A DNA stretch of 47,197 nt, taken from NCBI GenBank assembly GCA_002011615.1, contig MTOH01000005.1, forward strand, positions 1 through 47,197. Direction: 5' to 3'. A model generated the notes under the pieces. That model was not told the origin of the DNA and did no database searches. It saw nothing but the letters and a program-made list of their open reading frames with translations. Below, in pieces: positions 1 to 8,072 of the stretch; the first letter of the stretch is position 1, and each line of letters begins with the position of its first letter. Origin of the DNA: Candidatus Hydrothermus pacificus. GTDB lineage: Bacteria; Hydrothermota; Hydrothermia; Hydrothermales; Hydrothermaceae. The position numbers were made by a program, and so were the translations under genes.

Positions 1-149
1 GTGGGAACACCCTTTTTATGCTTCCAGTTTGCAAGGGGAAGCACCTGGTTATAAAAATTATCAGCAGTAATTATAAGATATTTTGCACCATTTATCTGAG
101 CCATTAATGGCAATGCAAAAATCACACTTATGCCTATTTTACGCATCAT
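1..149 (-). CDS. C25-type (gingipain-like) peptidase, 5' part only
   Basis: This is the beginning of a minus-strand gene that leaves the window at its left edge; 49 codons are visible. They read as a short hydrophobic signal segment (residues 5-17) followed by YLIITADNF and a WKHKKGV segment. The latter matches the start of the C25-like domain in the upstream neighbour (EYLIITSSSF, then WKEKCGY), so it is probably a second member of the same family. I chose the ATG at 147-149, which is preceded by a GGGGTGA ribosome-binding site; an ATG one codon later is equally possible. It begins 17 nt after the previous peptidase gene, so the two are very likely co-transcribed. The catalytic region lies outside the window, so activity cannot be judged. 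Confidence 0.6.
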   Translation of the reverse strand, partial: MMRKIGISVIFALPLMAQINGAKYLIITADNFYNQVLPLANWKHKKGVP

Positions 150-166
150 TTCTGTCACCCCTTCTT

Positions 167-3100
167 TTATTTCAAATATATAATTTTTTTAATTATATTT
201 TTTTTCTGTTCTAAAATCAAATAGAAAACACCGTTTTTTCTAAAGACTTTTCTATCCAGTTTTAAAGATTTTGATTTTAATACATTCTGATATATTTTTC
301 TACCTGCTGCATCAACTATTGTAATTTTTGAATTTTTAAAGATTTCTGGAACATAAAGAATAAATGAGTTCCTTGTAATGGAAGGAATGAATATTTTGTC
401 CTGCATCCCCTTTTTACTTTCTTTTATACTTAGAGATGGGCTTTCAGGAGTTATAAGAAATGCTCTCCCACCTTCAATTGCTGGAATTCCATTTTCTTTT
501 GTTCCATTGAAACTGAGTTGTATTCCATCAGAGTTGTCCTGTGATTCAAACCCTGTTGTTGAGTAGTTGTGCCACTGGTCATCATCCTGAACATTTAAGA
601 ACTGAATCTTTATTATTCCATCTCCTGTAGATGTGGGGTAATAAGATGGGTCAAAAAGGATTGCTTCAAAGGTTGCAAGCTCTGATGGCACAGGGTTTTG
701 ATAGTTGTGTATATGTTGAACTCTGCTCCATTCAATTATGAAGAGATGATTTAAATTGTCGTAATATACATAAACATCCCTGCTGGAATCGGTTATTTCG
801 GGATTAAAATCGTCCCAGAAAACCGCAACAAATCCATCGGGTAATGTAACAGCAGGAACAGGCCAGTTGTAAGGGTCAGATACATTTGAATTTCCAAAGA
901 TAAAATAACCGTTATCAGAGATCGAAATACTCGTGTAATCTACCCCAAAGTATTTGAATGTAAAGGGTAGATTCACATTAACTGTTGAGTCGTTTGTTAG
1001 ATTTAAGGGATTTCCAGAACCCCCAAAACCGGGGTCTATTTCAATCCATGAAAAATCTGGCTTTTCGTTGAACAGGCTGTCAAGGTCATCAAGCACATAA
1101 TAGCCGTATTCAGAAGGACCTGTTGCATTTGAAGGGGATGGTGCCCCTATTTTTAAGGGAAAGGATATTCTTCCCTGTCCTTCTGCCTGTGTATTCCATC
1201 TTATTTGCATCGGGATTTCTTCGCCGGGAAAAGCATTGCCTGCTATATTTATAACAAAGGGGTTCTGCTGATTTGAGGATGTTGAGTCAATGCTGATATT
1301 TCCAAAGTTTGATATTGAATCAATGACCTGTATTTTGGAACTTAGAGATTTTAAAGTTCCTGTTACATTGTAACCTGAAAAATCACCTGTATTTTTAAAC
1401 ACAATTACAAGATTTTCAGTGTCTCCAGGGTCAGGATAACCATCTGCATCAATTACATAGATGCTATCAATTTCAAATTCAGGTGCATGGCAGTTTCTTT
1501 TTATATAGTGGGTCCAGTTACCCTGATTTGAAGTTATGCTCATGTTAAATTTTATTTCATGAGATGTTGTGCACTGAGGTAGAATTTCAAATTTGAAAGA
1601 GGTATTTTTAACCTGACCCGAAGAAAAATTGCCCATGGATTTTATACTATCTGTTATATTTATAAAAGGGTCAGAACTTGAAAGTTTTGCAGTTACATTA
1701 TTTATTGTCTGGGAACCGTAATTTCTGAGTGACGCACTTAACTTTACAATTTCTGATGGCGTTAAGAGTGTATCTCCGTGTCCAATAGAATCAGAAAATG
1801 AAATACTCTGAATTCCTATAAAATAAGATGCTCCGTATACAGGAATACCTGTGGTTTGAGGATACACATCAAACCCTCTTACAGTTACATAAAGTGTCCC
1901 TGCTGTTAAGGGGTTGAATTCCAGAAAGGCATCTCCATTTTCATCAGTTAATGAAAAATCCCTTGCCTGGTTTTCCTTAAACACACTCACCCATACATCT
2001 TTTAAGGAATTTCCATTCCTTTTAACATTTACACTTATTGAAGATGTTCCCAGTGCAAGGAAAGAAGGCAGTGTAAGGGTTACATTTTTGGGTGTTCCTT
2101 TGTATAAAATTAAAGAAGGGTCTCCAAGAATGTTATATGTATGGAAATAGAATCCCACTCCTGAATCAGGGTCAGGGTTGTTTGGAAGATGGGAAATCAA
2201 GTTTAACTTTGCATACAGAAGCAATGAAGAAAGTGAAGGAAAAGAGTCTTCCACATATCCTTTATAAAATACCTCGTCAAGGGCATTGTTTCCCCTTGTG
2301 TGAGTTCCACCTGACCCTGAGCCTATGAATGCAATTGCACCTTTCATATTTGTAGGTGTTCCCGCTCTTATCCATTTTTCACCAAGACACATGGGAGAAT
2401 TATCATCAAAGGCACCTGTCAGGCAAACGAAACTCGTTATAATTGGCAATTTGTATCCATTCGAGAGACCATCAACATCCTGATATGTGAATAAAGGATA
2501 AATCCATCTTTTTGATTCAGCATCACCCCCTCTGTAATTGATAAACAGTACACCGTTGTTTACAGAGGATGTAACAGGTGCGACTCCATTTGCAGTGGGT
2601 GGATAATAAACACTATCAACCTGATAAAACAAATTTGAATTCAATAAAAACTGCCTTATCCATTTTTTTGTTCTTAAAGGTGTCCATACATTTTGAGGAT
2701 AATGGGCTCCTATCATCAGGGAGCGGTGATACCATAAGGTATCGGATATTTCTGGATTTTTTTCATAATTCAAAACCTTTGCCAGATAGCTCAGAAGTTC
2801 ACCTGAATTTGAAACACTTATTCTTCCTATCAAGATTTCAGGAATGTAGTCAGAATTACCATCCATTGTCACAAACTTGTTATCACTTATTGACCATGGA
2901 TATCCGTAAAAAGTGGGAATTAAATCAACGTCTCCAACAAGCAGAACATATTCGGGTTTTGGTGCGTCATTTTGGTAGTGCGAGATGATTATATTTTTTA
3001 TAACTTCAGGCGGTTCACTGCCTGTTACAATCTCTGTAACAACTTTATAACCACATTTTTCCTTCCAGGAGATGAATTCATCCATTAAAGATAAAAATGA

Positions 3101-3349
3101 GGAACTCGTTATTATTAAATATTCACCGGGCTCCGGTTGGGCATTTATAAATCCTGCTTCTCTGTAAAAAGGATATAATGATAAAGGGACTTTTATCTTT
3201 TCCAGATTTTTTTGTTTTTCACTTTTATTCTGAACAAAAACACGAATATCTCTTAATTTTCCGAAAAATTTGCCTCCTGAAACAGAATCCTTTTTAAGAG
3301 ATAAAAAATAGGGTCCTGATAAAAAAAGTATGGTCAACAGAATGTTCAT
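167..3349 (-). CDS. Secreted C25-family (gingipain-like) peptidase homologue with T9SS-like tail
   Basis: This 1060-residue protein has a weak signal sequence (residues 1-17) and a C25-like caspase-fold region at about 75-420. That region shows YLLVGD-type and DYIPEILIGRISV motifs, NYRGGD at 271-276, the probable nucleophile Cys309 in TSFVCLTGAF, and a second conserved block to about 420. Ig-like and CARDB-like beta domains follow to about 970. The C-terminus (about 1000-1060) has the VDAAGRKIY and GVFYLIL pattern of type A T9SS sorting domains. In gingipains the catalytic His lies in a GHG motif; here that place reads GGD (Gly275), so canonical activity is uncertain. The start is ATG with GGAGATAG upstream, overlapping the LVIVD gene by 4 nt, so translation is likely coupled. 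It is probably exported to the cell surface. The family call is firm; substrate and activity are unknown. Confidence 0.8.
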   Translation of the reverse strand: MNILLTILFLSGPYFLSLKKDSVSGGKFFGKLRDIRVFVQNKSEKQKNLEKIKVPLSLYPFYREAGFINAQPEPGEYLIITSSSFLSLMDEFISWKEKCGYKVVTEIVTGSEPPEVIKNIIISHYQNDAPKPEYVLLVGDVDLIPTFYGYPWSISDNKFVTMDGNSDYIPEILIGRISVSNSGELLSYLAKVLNYEKNPEISDTLWYHRSLMIGAHYPQNVWTPLRTKKWIRQFLLNSNLFYQVDSVYYPPTANGVAPVTSSVNNGVLFINYRGGDAESKRWIYPLFTYQDVDGLSNGYKLPIITSFVCLTGAFDDNSPMCLGEKWIRAGTPTNMKGAIAFIGSGSGGTHTRGNNALDEVFYKGYVEDSFPSLSSLLLYAKLNLISHLPNNPDPDSGVGFYFHTYNILGDPSLILYKGTPKNVTLTLPSFLALGTSSISVNVKRNGNSLKDVWVSVFKENQARDFSLTDENGDAFLEFNPLTAGTLYVTVRGFDVYPQTTGIPVYGASYFIGIQSISFSDSIGHGDTLLTPSEIVKLSASLRNYGSQTINNVTAKLSSSDPFINITDSIKSMGNFSSGQVKNTSFKFEILPQCTTSHEIKFNMSITSNQGNWTHYIKRNCHAPEFEIDSIYVIDADGYPDPGDTENLVIVFKNTGDFSGYNVTGTLKSLSSKIQVIDSISNFGNISIDSTSSNQQNPFVINIAGNAFPGEEIPMQIRWNTQAEGQGRISFPLKIGAPSPSNATGPSEYGYYVLDDLDSLFNEKPDFSWIEIDPGFGGSGNPLNLTNDSTVNVNLPFTFKYFGVDYTSISISDNGYFIFGNSNVSDPYNWPVPAVTLPDGFVAVFWDDFNPEITDSSRDVYVYYDNLNHLFIIEWSRVQHIHNYQNPVPSELATFEAILFDPSYYPTSTGDGIIKIQFLNVQDDDQWHNYSTTGFESQDNSDGIQLSFNGTKENGIPAIEGGRAFLITPESPSLSIKESKKGMQDKIFIPSITRNSFILYVPEIFKNSKITIVDAAGRKIYQNVLKSKSLKLDRKVFRKNGVFYLILEQKKNIIKKIIYLK

Positions 3350-4335
3350 TCTATCTCCTTTGATAAAACTATTATTCCCCTATCCCTGTCAGCAACAAAA
3401 ATGTAATCTTCATTTACTTTCACATCATAGATATAAGATGCTTTAAAAACCGCAAAAATTTCAGGATTATAGACATCAGATAGGTCAATTCCAAAAACTC
3501 CCTCATTCCCACAGGCAATATAAACTTTATTGCCATCTACTTCAAGTTTCTGAGCATAGCCGGACAGGTCAATACTTGATATAATGAAGGGATTTTCAAT
3601 ATCAATTATATCAATTATCACAAGCCCTCCATAACCATCAGCAACAAAGATTTTATTATTTTTAACAACCAGGTCCCTCGCATTGTTGGGTGTATCCATC
3701 CAGGAAACTATTGCCTCTGAGTCAGGAACTTCCGGAACAAGGGCAGGATATATAACAACCCCCATCTGCTCACAGGCTAAATAAACATAATTACTATCAG
3801 CAAAAATTCCCCTTGCTTTTCCGGGTGGATGATATCTCTTTGCAAAGGATAAATAATAGGGGAGTCCTGAAAGGTCTTCTATGTAATACCAGTACCCTGA
3901 GGCAATATAGAGGTAGTTTGTATCCTGTGAGGGAAGCCATACATCATAGGCGTAGGCAAGGCCTTCATCTCCTGTAATCCATTCCGGATTTGATAAATCA
4001 CTTATTTTATACACCCATATCCCTTTTCTGTTCACATCATTGAACCCGATAAAGGCAAAACTATCTTTCACACATACACTTACCGCATTGTATCCTGTCT
4101 CTTTCTGAGAAATAAATTTCATTGAATCAGGAAGATAGGAGATGTCAAGAATTACAAGTCCTCCCTGACCGTCTGCTACAAAGAGCAGAGAATCCTCTAA
4201 AAAAAGTCCCTGTGCATAACCAGAAAGATGATACTCTGTTATAAGTTTAAATTCCCTTTCTTTTTGGGGTTCTGAAGGGGTTTTACAACTTGCAAGGAAA
4301 AGAATTATAAAAATTGTTATTTTGAAATATTTCAT
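3346..4335 (-). CDS. LVIVD-repeat beta-propeller lipoprotein
   Basis: The N-terminus is a lipoprotein signal with a textbook lipobox (LASC, Cys17), so the mature protein is lipid-anchored in the periplasm or on the outer membrane. The rest, about 310 residues, is a series of repeats with GLVILDIS, GVVIYP, GLVIIDI, GVFGIDLSD and GIIVLSKE signatures. These are typical of LVIVD repeats, which fold as a beta-propeller and are usually surface binding modules. The gene precedes and overlaps the C25-like peptidase by 4 nt, so it may tether or present that protein; this is inference. There is no Shine-Dalgarno sequence before the ATG, and a promoter sits about 11 nt upstream, so the mRNA may be almost leaderless. 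Confidence 0.8.
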   Translation of the reverse strand: MKYFKITIFIILFLASCKTPSEPQKEREFKLITEYHLSGYAQGLFLEDSLLFVADGQGGLVILDISYLPDSMKFISQKETGYNAVSVCVKDSFAFIGFNDVNRKGIWVYKISDLSNPEWITGDEGLAYAYDVWLPSQDTNYLYIASGYWYYIEDLSGLPYYLSFAKRYHPPGKARGIFADSNYVYLACEQMGVVIYPALVPEVPDSEAIVSWMDTPNNARDLVVKNNKIFVADGYGGLVIIDIIDIENPFIISSIDLSGYAQKLEVDGNKVYIACGNEGVFGIDLSDVYNPEIFAVFKASYIYDVKVNEDYIFVADRDRGIIVLSKEIE

Positions 4336-4346
4336 TAGAATAAGTT

Positions 4347-4376
4347 ATTATAAAGCATCATAAATCTTAGAGACAA
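4347..4376 (-). promoter_or_regulatory. Predicted sigma-70 promoter of the LVIVD-peptidase operon
   Basis: On the minus strand TTGTCT (4376-4371) and a perfect TATAAT (4352-4347) are separated by 18 nt. The expected start of transcription is about 4340, only some 5 nt before the ATG at 4335, and no ribosome-binding site fits between. Confidence 0.5.
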
Positions 4377-4492
4377 TTACACGAGTTGCCTCATCAAAAA
4401 TTTAACCAAAATAAAAAATTAGATTTTTATATGAACCTGCAGGGTCAAATTGAAATCTTATTGAAGAATCATTCAAAATAAAAAACTTAAAA

Positions 4493-5122
4493 ATGAAACC
4501 AGAGGAAAGGTATAAAAAAATTTACAAAATATACGATTACTTTAACTCCTTTGCAAGTTTTTCTCTTGACAGGTGGTGGAGATTCAGGGCAGGAAAACTT
4601 GTAAAGGGCTTTGTTCTGGATGCAGGATGCGGCAAGGGTGAGTTTACAGAGTTTCTTTTAAAAAACAGAGAAGTTAAAAAGGTTATTGGAATTGATGTTG
4701 CAAGAGAGATGGTTAAAGAGAAGAAAAAATACTTAAGTGCAATCTTTATGCTTGGTGATGTCCATAAGATGCCTTTTAAAGAGAATAAATTTGACTTTGT
4801 TGTTTCTGCTTTTTTATACAGGAATATAGAGCCCGATAAATTTTTTAAAGAGTGCAGAAGAGTTCTAAAAGGAGATGGTAGAATTTTAATTCTTGAAATG
4901 GGTCTACCCGATTTCTTTATAATAAGGTTTTTTTATCTGATTTATTTGAAATTGCTGGAAGTGTTAACTTCTTTGATTTTTCCGAAAGATCTGGGGCAGG
5001 AGTATAAATTTCTTTTTAATTCAATCAGAGAATTTAATAAAGGAGAAAGCATAAAAAAGCGTTTTAAAAAATTAAAGATTTTAAAAATAAATTTTGGTTT
5101 TGCCTATGTATTTATAATTTAA
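4493..5122 (+). CDS. UbiE/MenG-like class I methyltransferase
   Basis: This is a 209-residue SAM-dependent methyltransferase. Motif I is VLDAGCGKGEF (about residues 41-51), the acidic loop is IGIDVAREM, and motif VSAFLYRNIEPDKFF is followed by RVLKGDGRILILEMGLP. The N-terminus (YDYFNSFASFSLDRWWR) and the RN...E..RVLK...LE..P pattern match the UbiE/MenG family, which C-methylates demethylmenaquinone or polyprenyl benzoquinols. The protein is a little shorter than typical MenG (about 230-250 residues), and no other quinone gene is nearby, so the substrate is an inference. It is divergent from the LVIVD operon across a 157-bp gap. No convincing ribosome-binding site precedes the ATG. Confidence 0.7.
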   Translation: MKPEERYKKIYKIYDYFNSFASFSLDRWWRFRAGKLVKGFVLDAGCGKGEFTEFLLKNREVKKVIGIDVAREMVKEKKKYLSAIFMLGDVHKMPFKENKFDFVVSAFLYRNIEPDKFFKECRRVLKGDGRILILEMGLPDFFIIRFFYLIYLKLLEVLTSLIFPKDLGQEYKFLFNSIREFNKGESIKKRFKKLKILKINFGFAYVFII

Positions 5123-5139
5123 ATTTTTTTTAATTTTCC

Positions 5140-5148
5140 TGGTATAAT
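5140..5148 (+). promoter_or_regulatory. Extended -10 promoter element before the aminotransferase gene
   Basis: TGGTATAAT (TG-N-TATAAT extended -10) lies in the 46-bp gap after the methyltransferase gene, 20 nt before the next ATG. No good -35 box is visible. The predicted leader would be about 14 nt and contains no Shine-Dalgarno sequence. Confidence 0.4.
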
Positions 5149-5168
5149 CTTTATAATAATAATCTTTT

Positions 5169-6272
5169 ATGAAAAAAATTAAACTTGTTGACCTTATATC
5201 TCCCTATCTTGAGATTAAAGAGGAGTTATTTAAGGAGTGGGAAAAGATTTTCCAGAAGATGTGGCTTTTTCTGGGTGAAAATGTTCAGAAATTTGAAAGG
5301 GATTTTGCAGAATACTGCGGAGTAAAATACTGTGTGGGGCTTTCATCCGGAACAGAGGCTCTTCACCTTGCTTTAAGAGCACTGGGAATAGGCAAAGGAG
5401 ATGAAGTAATCCTGCCTTCCTTTACCTTTATTGCCACCTTTGAAGCGGTATGGATGGTGGGAGCAGAACCTGTTTTTGCTGATATAGAAGAGGATACCCT
5501 GTGCATCTCCCCCTCTGATGTAGAAAAGAAAATAACCTCAAAAACAAAAGCAGTTATTCCTGTACATCTTTTTGGAAATGTCTGTGATATGGAGCCAATT
5601 TATGAATTAAAGAAAATTCATGGTTTTTATATAGTAGAAGACTCTGCACAGGCTCACGGTGCAGAATACAGAGGAAAAAAGGTCGGGAGTCTGGGTGATG
5701 TTTCTGCTTTCAGTTTTTACTATACAAAAAATCTTGGAGCACTCGGAGAGGCAGGAGGTATCACAACCGATAGTGATGAAATTTATGAGAATCTAAAACT
5801 TTTAAGAAATCACGGACAGATAAGTTCCTATGCGAGTATAAATCCCGGTTTTAATGCAAGACTTGACGAAATTCAGGCTGCTATTTTAAATTTGAAATTA
5901 AAAAAACTTGATAGATGGAATACAAGGAGAAGGGAAATAGCGGAAATTTATAGAAGATTACTTTCCGGACTTCCATGCCAGTTCCAGAAAACAAAAGAGG
6001 ATGTAAAGCATGTGTATCACTATTTTGTCATAAGAGTCCCTGAAAGGGACAAACTGGTTGAATTTTTGAGAAAGAACGGTGTTGATGTGGGAATTCATTA
6101 TCCTATACCCTGTCATCTTCAAAAGGCTGCTGAAAATTATGGATTTAAAGAAGGTGACCTGCCTGTTACAGAAAAAGTTTCAAAGGAAATTCTTTCCCTG
6201 CCCTGTCATCCCCATTTAAAAGATGAGGATGTTGAATATATATGTTCTCTGATTAAGAAATTTTATTCTTAA
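5169..6272 (+). CDS. DegT/DnrJ/EryC1/StrS-type PLP aminotransferase
   Basis: This 367-residue protein has every hallmark of the DegT/StrS family, PLP enzymes that transaminate nucleotide-linked keto-sugars for surface polysaccharides. Seen are the GLSSGTEALHLAL phosphate-binding region (about 57-69), SFTFIATFEAV, IPVHLFGNVCDM, the VEDSAQAHGA segment with the PLP-nitrogen Asp, and the internal-aldimine Lys187 in SFYYTKNLGALGEAG. FNARLDEIQAAIL near residue 225 is also characteristic. Length is normal. The next gene lies 20 nt downstream and is probably co-transcribed. The sugar substrate cannot be deduced; QdtB/FdtB-, ArnB- or PseC-like roles are all possible. Confidence 0.88.
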   Translation: MKKIKLVDLISPYLEIKEELFKEWEKIFQKMWLFLGENVQKFERDFAEYCGVKYCVGLSSGTEALHLALRALGIGKGDEVILPSFTFIATFEAVWMVGAEPVFADIEEDTLCISPSDVEKKITSKTKAVIPVHLFGNVCDMEPIYELKKIHGFYIVEDSAQAHGAEYRGKKVGSLGDVSAFSFYYTKNLGALGEAGGITTDSDEIYENLKLLRNHGQISSYASINPGFNARLDEIQAAILNLKLKKLDRWNTRRREIAEIYRRLLSGLPCQFQKTKEDVKHVYHYFVIRVPERDKLVEFLRKNGVDVGIHYPIPCHLQKAAENYGFKEGDLPVTEKVSKEILSLPCHPHLKDEDVEYICSLIKKFYS

Positions 6273-6292
6273 TTTAAAAAGGAGAAGTTTTT

Positions 6293-7324
6293 ATGAAGGC
6301 AATTGCCAAAACAAAGTCCGAAAAGGGTTTTGAAATCATGGATGTTCCTGTCCCCACACCCGGGGAAGGTGAAGTTTTGATAAAGGTAAAAGCGTCAGCA
6401 ATATGCGGAACAGACCTTCACATATACAAATGGGATGAATGGTCATCTCAGAGAATAAAAATTCCAAGGATTGTGGGACACGAAATGAGTGGTGAGGTTG
6501 TTGAAATCGGTAAAAATGTTAAAGATGTAAAACCCGGTGATTTTGTGTCTGTTGAAACTCATATTGTATGCTGGAAGTGCTATGCATGCAGGAATAATCG
6601 GCAGGAAGTGTGTATGAATATGAAAATCCTGGGTATTGACACTGACGGTTCTTATGCAGAGTATGTTGTTGTTCCAGAGGAAAATTGCTGGAAAAACGAT
6701 AAAAGTTTGCCTCCCGAGATTGCCTCTTTAAAAGAGCCCCTTGGAAATGCGGTAGATACAGTTTTATCAGAGGATATTTCAGGCAAAAGCATTTTAATTA
6801 CAGGATGCGGTCCGCTCGGACTTCTATCCATAGGAGTTGCAAAAGTTTCTGGTGCGTATCCCATAATCGCAACAGAGATAAATGAGTACCGAATTAATAA
6901 GGCAAAGGAGATGGGTGTCCATTATGTTTTAAATCCTTTAAAGGAAAATGTATATGAGGCAGTGATGGATATAACTCATGGAAACGGAGCCGAAGTTTTC
7001 TGTGAGGTTTCAGGCAATCAGGATGCTCTAATAGAGGGTTTAAAAGCCACTGCCTCTGGTGGAAGGGTATCTCTCCTGGGTCTTTTTAAATCCGATGTTA
7101 AATTTGATATAAACGACCTTGTGGTATTAAAGGGTCTTAAAATTTACGGAATAACAGGAAGAAAAATATATTCAACCTGGTATAAAACATCCGCCCTTGT
7201 AGAATCAGGATTGCTTGATATTTCTCCTGTTTTAACCCATAAGTTTAAACTTGAAGAGTTTGATAAAGCCTTTGAACTCATGGAAACAGGTAATTGCGGT
7301 AAGGTTGCCTTTATTATAGGATAA
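6293..7324 (+). CDS. tdh: L-threonine 3-dehydrogenase-like zinc alcohol dehydrogenase
   Basis: This is a 343-residue medium-chain dehydrogenase. Catalytic zinc ligands are Cys38 (ICGTDLHIYKWDEW), His63 and Glu64 (VGHE). The structural zinc site has Cys93, Cys96, Cys99 and Cys107. The Rossmann fold shows ITGCGPLGLLSIGVAK. The DLHIYKWDEW segment and overall length are characteristic of threonine 3-dehydrogenase, which oxidises L-threonine to 2-amino-3-ketobutyrate with NAD+. No glycine C-acetyltransferase gene (kbl) accompanies it here, and related polyol dehydrogenases share the fold, so substrate assignment is less sure than family. AAAAGGAGAAG is a good ribosome-binding site. The gene ends in the convergent repeat-bearing gap. 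Confidence 0.78.
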   Translation: MKAIAKTKSEKGFEIMDVPVPTPGEGEVLIKVKASAICGTDLHIYKWDEWSSQRIKIPRIVGHEMSGEVVEIGKNVKDVKPGDFVSVETHIVCWKCYACRNNRQEVCMNMKILGIDTDGSYAEYVVVPEENCWKNDKSLPPEIASLKEPLGNAVDTVLSEDISGKSILITGCGPLGLLSIGVAKVSGAYPIIATEINEYRINKAKEMGVHYVLNPLKENVYEAVMDITHGNGAEVFCEVSGNQDALIEGLKATASGGRVSLLGLFKSDVKFDINDLVVLKGLKIYGITGRKIYSTWYKTSALVESGLLDISPVLTHKFKLEEFDKAFELMETGNCGKVAFIIG

Positions 7325-7352
7325 TAATCTCGTTTTTTGAGTTTGTTTTAAG

Positions 7353-7391
7353 AAGTAAAAACTTAAAAGTAAAATCTAAAAGGTAAAAAGT
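7353..7391. repeat. Degenerate 7-bp tandem repeat, A-rich tract
   Basis: In the 184-bp gap between convergent genes a GT or CT dinucleotide recurs exactly every 7 bases, at 7355, 7362, 7369, 7376, 7383 and 7390, embedded in A-runs. The units look like AAGTAAA, AACTTAA, AAGTAAA, ATCTAAA and AGGTAAA. This resembles the short tandemly repeated repetitive (STRR) heptamers of cyanobacteria in form. Confidence 0.7.
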
Positions 7392-7406
7392 TTTTATTTT
7401 CTCTCT

Positions 7407-7441
7407 ATAAGCCATCAGCTATACGCCATAAGCCAGGGCCG
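7407..7441. repeat. Degenerate 7-bp tandem repeat, ATAAGCC tract
   Basis: Five in-phase heptamers: ATAAGCC, ATCAGCT, ATACGCC, ATAAGCC and a decayed AGGGCCG. The first GC recurs at 7411, 7418, 7425 and 7432. The ATAAGCC unit is identical to units inside the nearby RNase P RNA gene. Confidence 0.75.
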
Positions 7442-7472
7442 AAGGAGCTTAATAATTTTGACTTTCTTTTTA

Positions 7473-7507
7473 CCCCAATCCCTGACTCCTAATCCCTGAA
7501 TTTCAGC
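7473..7507. repeat. Degenerate 7-bp tandem repeat, CCCCAAT tract
   Basis: Units CCCCAAT, CCCTGAC, TCCTAAT and CCCTGAA occupy 7473-7500, with a weaker TTTCAGC to 7507, ending just before the stop codon of the convergent regulator gene (7509-7511). Period is exactly 7 but the unit differs from the two tracts to the left. Confidence 0.7.
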
Positions 7508-7508
7508 T

Positions 7509-8063
7509 TTATTTAATCAACACGTCTTTATAAGGAGGGCAGACTATATTTATAAAGGAAAGGGCATGGTCGGTGTCATTTTTGAAGTAGTGGGTTTTAT
7601 TACATTTAAAGGAATAACTTTCGCCCCTTTTTACTTTTATTTCCCTTCCACCGAGTTTGATGGTTAGTTCACCTTTTAAAACATAACCTCCCTCTTCTCC
7701 GGGATGCGGGTCCTCGGTTGATGTTTTTATGCCTGATTGAAGTTCAACATAGTAAATGTCAAAATTTCTTTCCCTTACAGGGGTTAAGAGTATCACCTTT
7801 ATCCTGGTGGAACGGGGAGTGAAATCTATAAAGTCTCTCCATGTAAAATGAATGTTTTTTTCCAGAGTTTCAGAAAAAAAATCAATTATTGAAACCCCCA
7901 GAGCGTCAAGAACTTTTTTCAATGTATCTATTTTGGGAATAATTAATCCTTTTTCAAGTTGCGAAATATAACTCTTGCTCACGCCTGCTCTTTGTGCGAG
8001 TTCTGTTATTTTTAATCCTCTTTGTTTTCTGATGTTTTTTATTTTTTCAGAAATATATTCCAT
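7509..8063 (-). CDS. XRE-family regulator with C-terminal cupin domain
   Basis: This is a 184-residue protein. Residues 1-60 are a lambda-repressor-type helix-turn-helix (ITELAQRAGVSKSYISQLEKG) and about 105-180 form a small cupin barrel (HPGEEGGYVLKGEL ... GESYSFKCNKTHYFKN). This XRE-cupin architecture is a common ligand-sensing transcriptional regulator design, as in PuuR-like proteins. The ligand is unknown. The ATG at 8061-8063 is only 9 nt beyond the 3' end of RNase P RNA and has no Shine-Dalgarno sequence or room for its own promoter, so the gene is probably expressed by read-through of rnpB. The N-terminus fits the fold without extension, so a different start is unlikely. Confidence 0.85.
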   Translation of the reverse strand: MEYISEKIKNIRKQRGLKITELAQRAGVSKSYISQLEKGLIIPKIDTLKKVLDALGVSIIDFFSETLEKNIHFTWRDFIDFTPRSTRIKVILLTPVRERNFDIYYVELQSGIKTSTEDPHPGEEGGYVLKGELTIKLGGREIKVKRGESYSFKCNKTHYFKNDTDHALSFINIVCPPYKDVLIK

Positions 8064-8072
8064 TTTGATTAG

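Noticed and set aside
7353-7507. Possible CRISPR array in the repeat-bearing gap
   Set aside because: The period is 7 bp with no spacers and there are no cas genes in the window.
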